From positions 1 to 10,398 of the forward strand of contig CALEZI010000164.1 of the NCBI GenBank assembly GCA_937928755.1: 10,398 nucleotides of DNA. The letters are read 5' to 3'. Source of the DNA: an uncultured Rhodanobacteraceae bacterium. GTDB lineage: Bacteria; Pseudomonadota; Gammaproteobacteria; Xanthomonadales; SZUA-5. Position 1 is the stretch's first letter, and each line of letters opens with the position of its first letter. A model generated the notes under the pieces. That model was given only the letters and a program-made list of their open reading frames with translations. It was not told where the DNA came from and ran no database searches. Position numbers and translations under genes: made by a program. Below are positions 6,008-10,398 of the stretch, in pieces.

Positions 6008-7261
6008 ATGTTCTCGCGCACGACGACCATCGCCGACCTCGACCCCGAACTGGCCAACGCCATCGCTGCCGAAGAGCAGCGCCAGGAGGATCACGTCGAG
6101 CTGATCGCGTCGGAGAATTACGCCAGCCGGCGCGTGTTCGAGGCGCAGGGTTCGGCGCTGACCAACAAATACGCGGAAGGTTATCCGGGCAAGCGTTATT
6201 ACGGCGGCTGCGAATTCGTCGACATCGCCGAACGCCTCGCCATCGAGCGCGCCAAGCTCCTGTTCCATTGCGAATACGCCAACGTGCAGCCGCATTCGGG
6301 TTCGCAGGCGAATGCTGCGGTGTACCTGGCGCTGCTCAATCCGGGCGATACCATCCTCGGCATGAGCCTGGCCCATGGTGGCCACCTGACCCACGGCGCC
6401 AAGGTCAATTTCTCCGGCAAGATCTTCAATGCCGTGCAATACGGGCTGGATCCGACCACCGAGCTGATCGATTACGTCGAGATCGAGCGACTGGCGCAGG
6501 AGCACAAGCCGAAGATGCTGATCGGCGGCTTTTCGGCCTATTCGCATGTGGTCGACTGGGAACGCATGGCGGCGATCGCCAAGTCGGTCGGTGCGTATTT
6601 CGTGGTCGACATGGCGCACGTCGCCGGGCTGGTCGCAGCCGGTGTTTACCCGAGCCCGATTCCCCACGCCGACGTGGTCACCAGCACCACGCACAAGACG
6701 CTGCGCGGACCGCGCGGCGGCATCATTCTGGCCAGGGCCAATCCGGAGATCGAGAAGAAGCTGCAATCGATGGTGTTCCCGGGCACCCAGGGCGGCCCGC
6801 TGATGCACGTGATCGCCGCCAAGGCAGTGGCCTTCAAGGAAGCGCTGCAGCCGGAATTCCGCGCCTATCAGCAACAGGTCGTGCTGAATGCCCAGGCGAT
6901 GGCGGCGGTGCTGATCGAGCGCGGCTACAAGATCGTCTCCGGCGGCACCGAGAATCACCTGTTCCTGCTCAGCCTGGTCGGCCACGATCTCACCGGCAAG
7001 GACGCCGAAGAAGCGCTCGGCGCCGCCCACATCACGGTCAACAAGAACGCGGTTCCCGGCGATCCACGCTCGCCGTTCGTGACCTCCGGCCTGCGCATCG
7101 GCACGCCGGCGATCACCACCCGTGGTTACCAGGAGGCCGACGCGCGTGCGCTGGCCGGCTGGATCGCCGATATCCTCGACGCGCCGACCGACCAATCCGT
7201 CATCGCTCGCGTGCGCGAGCGGGTCACGGCGCAGTGCCGGCAGTATCCGGTGTACGGGTGA
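6008..7261 (+). CDS. glyA: Serine hydroxymethyltransferase
   Basis: A 417-residue cytosolic PLP enzyme converting serine and tetrahydrofolate to glycine and methylene-tetrahydrofolate, the main source of one-carbon units. The length equals that of E. coli GlyA. The PLP Schiff-base lysine is Lys230 in STTHKTLRGPRGG. The motifs DMAHVAG (Asp201, His204), ELIASENYAS near the N-terminus, LTNKYAEGYPGKRYYGG (51-67), HGGHLTHG (123-130) and SGLRIGTPA are all present, and no active-site residue is missing. The ATG at 6008 (MFSRTTTIADLDPEL) aligns with the family N-terminus; the 28 in-frame residues upstream run through the promoter region and are discarded. The ribosome site is weak. nrdR follows after 170 bases that contain a repeat element, so the two may not share one transcript. 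Confidence 0.98.
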   Translation: MFSRTTTIADLDPELANAIAAEEQRQEDHVELIASENYASRRVFEAQGSALTNKYAEGYPGKRYYGGCEFVDIAERLAIERAKLLFHCEYANVQPHSGSQANAAVYLALLNPGDTILGMSLAHGGHLTHGAKVNFSGKIFNAVQYGLDPTTELIDYVEIERLAQEHKPKMLIGGFSAYSHVVDWERMAAIAKSVGAYFVVDMAHVAGLVAAGVYPSPIPHADVVTSTTHKTLRGPRGGIILARANPEIEKKLQSMVFPGTQGGPLMHVIAAKAVAFKEALQPEFRAYQQQVVLNAQAMAAVLIERGYKIVSGGTENHLFLLSLVGHDLTGKDAEEALGAAHITVNKNAVPGDPRSPFVTSGLRIGTPAITTRGYQEADARALAGWIADILDAPTDQSVIARVRERVTAQCRQYPVYG

Positions 7262-7267
7262 GATACT

Positions 7268-7424
7268 GGAAAAAGGGAAAAGGAAAATGGAAAAGGGGAG
7301 AGCAGTCACAGTGAAATCGGAAGAGCGCGCTTCCGGCACGATGCGTTCGGAACTTCGCTCATCAGAGGTGTGTCAGCGCGCAGCCTTCCCTTTTTCCATT
7401 TTCCCTTTTCCATTTTCCTGCTCT
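7268..7424. repeat. Inverted repeat of tandem GGAAAAN heptamers before nrdR
   Basis: The left tract (7268-7305) consists of GGAAAAN-type heptamers ending in AGAGCAG. The right tract (7388-7424) is its reverse complement in a shifted register, also containing the AGAGCAG complement. A 17-base perfect pairing joins 7281-7297 to 7403-7419, extendable to 21 with G-T pairs. GGAAAAAGGG (7268-7277) also matches CCCTTTTTCC (7388-7397). The left tract from 7268 to 7302 is all purine except T7288. The roughly 100-base spacer holds a small hairpin, CGGAAG/CTTCCG (7318-7335). The element occupies nearly the whole glyA-nrdR gap and its last complete word ends 12 bases before the nrdR ATG. Confidence 0.85.
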
Positions 7425-7431
7425 TGCCGCC

Positions 7432-7950
7432 ATGCGCTGCCCCTTCTGTAGCCACGACGACACCCGCGTGGTCGACTCGCGGGTTACCGAGGACGGACTG
7501 CAGGTCCGTCGGCGGCGTGAGTGTCCGCACTGCAGTGCGCGGTTTTCGACCTACGAGACCGCGGAGATCAAGCTGCCGCAGATCGTCAAACGCGATGGCC
7601 GGCGTGAGCCGTTCAACGAACACAAGCTGCGCGGCGGCCTCGCGCGCGCTTTCGAGAAGCGCGCGGTATCGATCGAGGATATCGACAAGGTCATCGACGT
7701 GGTGATGCGCAAGCTGCGCACCAGCGGCGAACGCGAGATCCCGGCCGGCAAGATGGGCGAGTGGATCATGGAAGAGCTCAAGCGCATCGACCAGGTCGCC
7801 TATGTGCGCTTCGCTTCGGTGTACCGGCGCTTCGAGGACGTGCAGGCGTTTCGCGAGGAGGTCGAGAAGCTGGAGCGTGAACTGCCCGGGTTGTCGGCGC
7901 AGCAGTTGCCGTTGCTTGGAGAACTGCCGGTGGCCGGCAAGAAGGGCTGA
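7432..7950 (+). CDS. nrdR: Transcriptional repressor NrdR
   Basis: A 172-residue NrdR, the ATP/dATP-sensing zinc-ribbon repressor of ribonucleotide reductase operons. The N-terminal zinc ribbon has Cys3-x-x-Cys6 and Cys31-x-x-Cys34 with the basic QVRRRREC segment. The ATP-cone domain follows (about 49-139), with PQIVKRDGRREPFNEHKL at its start and VAYVRFASVYRRFEDV at its end. A 20-residue Leu/Pro-rich tail (ELPGLSAQQLPLL...) extends beyond the core. The start is fixed by the MRCPFC zinc motif. No Shine-Dalgarno sequence is visible: the bases just before the ATG are the end of the pyrimidine-rich repeat plus GCTCTTGCCGCC. The nrdR-ribD neighbourhood is common in gammaproteobacteria, and here two small genes intervene. 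The next start follows after four bases. Confidence 0.97.
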   Translation: MRCPFCSHDDTRVVDSRVTEDGLQVRRRRECPHCSARFSTYETAEIKLPQIVKRDGRREPFNEHKLRGGLARAFEKRAVSIEDIDKVIDVVMRKLRTSGEREIPAGKMGEWIMEELKRIDQVAYVRFASVYRRFEDVQAFREEVEKLERELPGLSAQQLPLLGELPVAGKKG

Positions 7951-7954
7951 GACG

Positions 7955-8422
7955 ATGAGCAAGCCAATTCGCGAGTTCCGCGTACGCGATCTGTTGACGG
8001 CGAGGGCGCGGTGGCAGCGGACGCTGACACTGAGCCTGGCTGCGTTGATCGTGTTGACGGCGGGTTGGAATCTCATTTTCGGCGGCGCGGTCAACTTCTG
8101 GGTCAGCGGCTTGCTGCTGCTTGCCGGACTGGTCCAGATGATCGAGCCGGTGTACAGCTGGCATCGCGCGCGTCGCAGTCGCGTCATCCTCGACGAGCAT
8201 TCGCTGCGGCTGGTCGGCCCCGGTATCGATCAGCGCATTGAACTGGCCGAGGTGCGCATGGCGCGCATTCACGACGACAGCGCCGGCAAGCCGCGTGGTC
8301 TGCATCTGTTTCCGGGGTTGAATCGGGATTTCGAACTCGGGCCGGTCGACGGACTTGAGGCGATCGTCGCCCATGTCTGCGCGCGCGTCCCGGCCGAACG
8401 ACTGCTGCGCGTGCGCTGGTGA
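7955..8422 (+). CDS. Two-helix membrane protein of unknown function
   Basis: A 155-residue protein I do not recognise firmly. A short basic N-terminus (MSKPIREFRVRDLLTARARWQR) precedes two hydrophobic segments (about 23-43 and 47-63), forming a tight membrane hairpin. A cytoplasmic C-terminal domain (about 75-155) follows with alternating short strands (SRVILDEHSLRLVGPG, QRIELAEVRMARIH), a layout like bacterial PH-like (bPH) membrane proteins; this is a resemblance, not an identification. By the positive-inside rule both ends face the cytoplasm. The ATG at 7955 lies four bases after the nrdR stop, with an AAGGG site inside the nrdR end, and its stop overlaps the GTG of the acetyltransferase by four bases. 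Cotranscription with nrdR and translational coupling to the next gene are therefore likely. Confidence 0.8.
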   Translation: MSKPIREFRVRDLLTARARWQRTLTLSLAALIVLTAGWNLIFGGAVNFWVSGLLLLAGLVQMIEPVYSWHRARRSRVILDEHSLRLVGPGIDQRIELAEVRMARIHDDSAGKPRGLHLFPGLNRDFELGPVDGLEAIVAHVCARVPAERLLRVRW

Positions 8423-8901
8423 ACTGGCGCATCGAGTCGATCGCCGACCATCCTGGCGTGGTCGACACGCTGGCCGCCTGGCACCACGGCGAGTGGGGTG
8501 AATTGATGGCGCCGTGGTCGCTGGAGGACGCACGTCGCGAACTGCAGGAACATGTCGCGGCCGGTTCGGGATATCCCGCCACGCTGGTCGCGCTTGCTGA
8601 CCATGACCAGGTGCTTGGCTCGGTCAGCCTGATCGCGACCGATGCCCCGGAGTTTCCCCAGTACACGCCGTGGCTGGCGAGCCTTTATGTCGCGCCGGCG
8701 GCGCGCGGCGCTGGCCTTGGTTCGGCGCTGGTTCGCGCCATCATCGAGCATGCGCATCAGCTCGGATTCGCGACGCTGTACCTGTTCACGCCGGGCTCGC
8801 CGCAGTTCTACCTCAACTGCGGCTGGCGCGAGCAGGGCACGCTGCGGCTTGGCGAGCGCAACGTGGTGTTGATGGTTCATGGGCCTCCCCATGATCGCTG
8901 A
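8419..8901 (+). CDS. GNAT-family N-acetyltransferase
   Basis: A 160-residue single-domain GNAT acetyltransferase using acetyl-CoA; the substrate cannot be told. Motif A is clear: LASLYVAPAARGAGLGSAL (86-104), with the pyrophosphate-binding R96-G97-A98-G99-L100-G101. A beta strand and bulge precede it (VLGSVSLIA, 65-73). Motif B appears as LYLFTPGSPQFYLNCGWREQG (120-140), with the Tyr131 typical of the general-acid position. The start is GTG at 8419 within GTGA, overlapping the stop of the membrane-protein gene, which is strong evidence for coupling. The pairing with that gene inside the nrdR-ribD interval suggests a related envelope or small-molecule role, but nothing in the sequence specifies it. 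A repeat element follows directly. Confidence 0.9.
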   Translation: MNWRIESIADHPGVVDTLAAWHHGEWGELMAPWSLEDARRELQEHVAAGSGYPATLVALADHDQVLGSVSLIATDAPEFPQYTPWLASLYVAPAARGAGLGSALVRAIIEHAHQLGFATLYLFTPGSPQFYLNCGWREQGTLRLGERNVVLMVHGPPHDR

Positions 8902-8933
8902 GCGCTGTTTTCGGCGAAATCGAGGACTGTGTT

Positions 8934-9056
8934 TCTTGTCCGCAAAGGACGCAAAGGACGCAAAGGAAAGCGAAATGAGTCCATTGCCCTTACGACCTCA
9001 CGCCACTCTGGTTTGTCTTGCTCTCTTTGCGTTCTTTGCGTCCTTTGCGGACAAGA
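8934..9056. repeat. Inverted repeat of tandem CGCAAAGGA words before ribD
   Basis: The arms 8934-8965 and 9025-9056 are reverse complements over 32 bases with one mismatch (G8957 opposite T9033, a wobble pair). The left arm is TCTTGTC followed by three tandem copies of the nonamer CGCAAAGGA (the third partial in pairing). The spacer is 59 bases and has no recognisable feature. The element fills most of the gap between the GNAT gene (ends 8901) and ribD (starts 9088), ending 31 bases before the ribD ATG. Translated, it yields Lys-Asp-Ala and Phe-Ala strings that create short false ORFs. A related half-copy occurs at 4393-4415. Confidence 0.92.
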
Positions 9057-9087
9057 TGCTGGTCCTTCATCGAGATAAAGCCGTCGA

Positions 9088-10227
9088 ATGACCGCACCCC
9101 ACAACTGGACCGAGATCGACCATGTCGCGATGCGCCGCGCGCTGGATCTGGCGGCGCTCGGGCTCTACACCACGCATCCGAATCCACGCGTTGGTTGCGT
9201 GTTGATGCAGGGCGATCGCGTGATCGGCGAGGGCTGGCATCGGCGTGCGGGCGAGCCGCATGCCGAAGTGCACGCGCTGGCGCAGGCGGGCGCGGCGGCG
9301 CGCGGCGCGACGGCCTATGTGACGCTGGAACCCTGCGCGCACCATGGCCGCACACCGCCATGCGCTGATGCGCTGGTCGCGGCCGGCGTCGCGCGGGTGG
9401 TCGCGGCGATGGCCGATCCGTTTGCGGCGGTGAATGGCGCTGGGCTGGCGCGCCTGCGGGCCGCGGGGATCGCTGTCGAGTGCGGATTGCTTGAAGCCGA
9501 TGCGCGTGAGCTCAACCTCGGATTCGTGTCGCGGCTGACCCGCCAGCGACCGTGGATTCGCATCAAGCTCGGGGTCAGTCTCGATGGACGCACGGCGCTG
9601 GCCGACGGCCGCAGCCAGTGGATCACCTCTGCCGCCGCGCGCGAGGACGTGCAGCACTGGCGCGCGCGCTCGAGCGCGGTGCTGACCGGCATCGGCAGCG
9701 TGCTCGCCGACGACCCGCGCCTTACGGTGCGTCTTGAGGGCATCGAACATGCCACGCCCGAGCGCATTGTGCTCGACAGCGCGGCTCGGCTGCCGTCGGA
9801 TTCACGTCTGCTGGACGAGCCTGGCCCGATCCTGCTGGTGAGCGGCCCGAATGCACCCGAGCGCCACGATCTCGCCGGACGCGTCGAGCAGATCAGCGTT
9901 CCCGCGCCCGGTGGTCGATTGCAACTGGCGCGACTCGCTTTCGCGCTGGCGCAGCGCGGCCACAACGAGGTTCTGGTGGAGGCTGGCGCATTGCTGGCCG
10001 GGTCATTCATCGCCGCCGGCTTGGTCGACGAGTTGATCTGGTACGTGGCACCGAAGCTGCTGGGCGCCGCCGCGCGACCGGCGCTGGCATTGCCGGAGCC
10101 GGCCGCACTCGATGAGGTCGAGAGTTGGCGCTGGCACAGTGTCGAGCGTTTCGGCGACGATCTGCGACTGATACTGCGACCACCGCTGCCCGCACCGACC
10201 TGGTCGTGGACCGCGGGCGAGCGCTGA
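9088..10227 (+). CDS. ribD: Bifunctional riboflavin deaminase-reductase RibD
   Basis: A 379-residue bifunctional enzyme for two steps of riboflavin synthesis: deamination of the diaminopyrimidinone intermediate and NADPH-dependent reduction of its ribosyl side chain. The N-terminal deaminase (about 10-150) shows HPNPRVGCVL (30-39), the zinc/proton-shuttle motif His58-Ala-Glu60, and EPCAHHGRTPPC (81-92), with Cys83 and Cys92 as zinc ligands. The C-terminal reductase (about 155-365) begins RPWIRIKLGVSLDGRTAL (154-171), has SQWITS and the LADDPRLTVR motif (206-215), and EAGALLAGSFI near the end. The length is normal. The ATG at 9088 lies after a weak AAAG. It is the last gene of the plus-strand run seen here; other riboflavin genes, if clustered, would lie beyond the window. 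Confidence 0.97.
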   Translation: MTAPHNWTEIDHVAMRRALDLAALGLYTTHPNPRVGCVLMQGDRVIGEGWHRRAGEPHAEVHALAQAGAAARGATAYVTLEPCAHHGRTPPCADALVAAGVARVVAAMADPFAAVNGAGLARLRAAGIAVECGLLEADARELNLGFVSRLTRQRPWIRIKLGVSLDGRTALADGRSQWITSAAAREDVQHWRARSSAVLTGIGSVLADDPRLTVRLEGIEHATPERIVLDSAARLPSDSRLLDEPGPILLVSGPNAPERHDLAGRVEQISVPAPGGRLQLARLAFALAQRGHNEVLVEAGALLAGSFIAAGLVDELIWYVAPKLLGAAARPALALPEPAALDEVESWRWHSVERFGDDLRLILRPPLPAPTWSWTAGER

Positions 10228-10257
10228 GGCGTGCTCGGGTGGGTCCAGGGAAGTGCA

Positions 10258-10333
10258 CTGGTGGGTCCAGACTTGTCTGGACGCTTTTCGCCCCGAGGGA
10301 TGAGAAGCGTCCAGACAAGTCTGGACCCACTAG
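10258..10333. repeat. Long inverted repeat with nested palindromes after ribD
   Basis: The arms 10261-10289 and 10302-10330 are reverse complements with one mismatch around a 12-base spacer, extendable outward to 10258 and 10333. Each arm is itself a palindrome: GTCCAGAC-TT-GTCTGGAC in the left and the same with AA in the right, so the whole can fold as one hairpin or as two. The word GGTGGGTCCAG occurs a third time at 10238-10248, just outside. It begins about 30 bases after the ribD stop. The stem is strong but no T-run follows, so termination is possible, not proven. Confidence 0.9.
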
Positions 10334-10343
10334 AAGCATGAGC

Positions 10344-10398
10344 ACCAACAACCAACAACCAACAACCAACAACCAACAACCAACAACCAACAACCAAC
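10344..10398. repeat. Tandem ACCAACA heptamer array running off the window
   Basis: Seven perfect copies of ACCAACA plus six bases of an eighth run to the last base of the window. There is no G or T in the array. By analogy with the other elements, the window may cut an inverted repeat whose second arm (TGTTGGT copies) lies beyond the end. The minus-strand ORFs through it encode Leu/Val/Gly/Cys/Trp strings and are not genes. Confidence 0.95.

Noticed and set aside
5810..7339. A 509-codon open frame on the minus strand opposite glyA
   Set aside because: It is antisense to a fully conserved GlyA and runs into the repeat before nrdR; no family motif is visible.
8934..9056. Possible CRISPR array
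   Set aside because: The units are 7-9 bases with no unique spacers between them and occur in opposite orientation in the two arms; no cas gene is present.
8879..9104. Short open frames on both strands across the ribD-leader repeat
   Set aside because: Their proteins are only Lys-Asp-Ala, Arg-Pro-Leu or Phe-Ala repeats produced by the CGCAAAGGA words.
10007..10397. Minus-strand open frames entering ribD from the ACCAACA array
   Set aside because: They consist of Leu-Val-Val-Gly-Cys-Trp repeats from the array followed by the antisense of ribD.

Overview
The window reads as a stretch of chromosome from a high-GC gammaproteobacterium, most likely of the Xanthomonadales (Lysobacterales). The pointers are a DksA with a long Lys/Ala/Pro-rich N-terminus and a degenerate two-cysteine zinc motif, the order glyA - nrdR - (two small genes) - ribD, and many short-word intergenic repeats. 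This placement is inference from gene content and recalled protein features, not from a database search. Nothing indicates phage, plasmid or a classical transposon; every confident gene is chromosomal and mostly housekeeping.

Layout. Plus strand, 89-1656: an MtfA-type zinc peptidase, then dksA. Minus strand, 5787 down to 1715: a FadL-type outer-membrane porin, the pyruvate dehydrogenase E2 subunit (aceF), sufE, and a GPP34/GOLPH3-like protein whose GTG start lies one base after the sufE stop. Plus strand, 6008-10227: glyA, nrdR, a two-helix membrane protein, a GNAT acetyltransferase overlapping it by four bases, and ribD. The genes cover one-carbon and serine/glycine metabolism (GlyA), ribonucleotide reductase control (NrdR), riboflavin synthesis (RibD), Fe-S assembly (SufE), acetyl-CoA formation (AceF), the stringent response (DksA), and envelope functions (FadL, GPP34-like).

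The unusual content is between the genes. Several intergenic gaps hold an element of one architecture: a 7-9 base word repeated in tandem, then a spacer, then the same word repeated as its reverse complement, making a long inverted repeat. The word differs by locus: GAGGGCAC before sufE, GGAAAAN before nrdR, CGCAAAGGA before ribD (with a second, half-copy between fadL and aceF), and ACCAACA after ribD, where the window ends inside the array. A further inverted repeat built on nested palindromes follows ribD. In the three leaders with both arms, the purine-rich, Shine-Dalgarno-like arm is always 5' and the pyrimidine-rich arm is next to the gene. For sufE and nrdR the repeat ends exactly 12 bases before the start codon. 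These elements are the best candidates here for something undescribed. Whether they are mobile, regulatory, or by-products of replication cannot be decided from one window.
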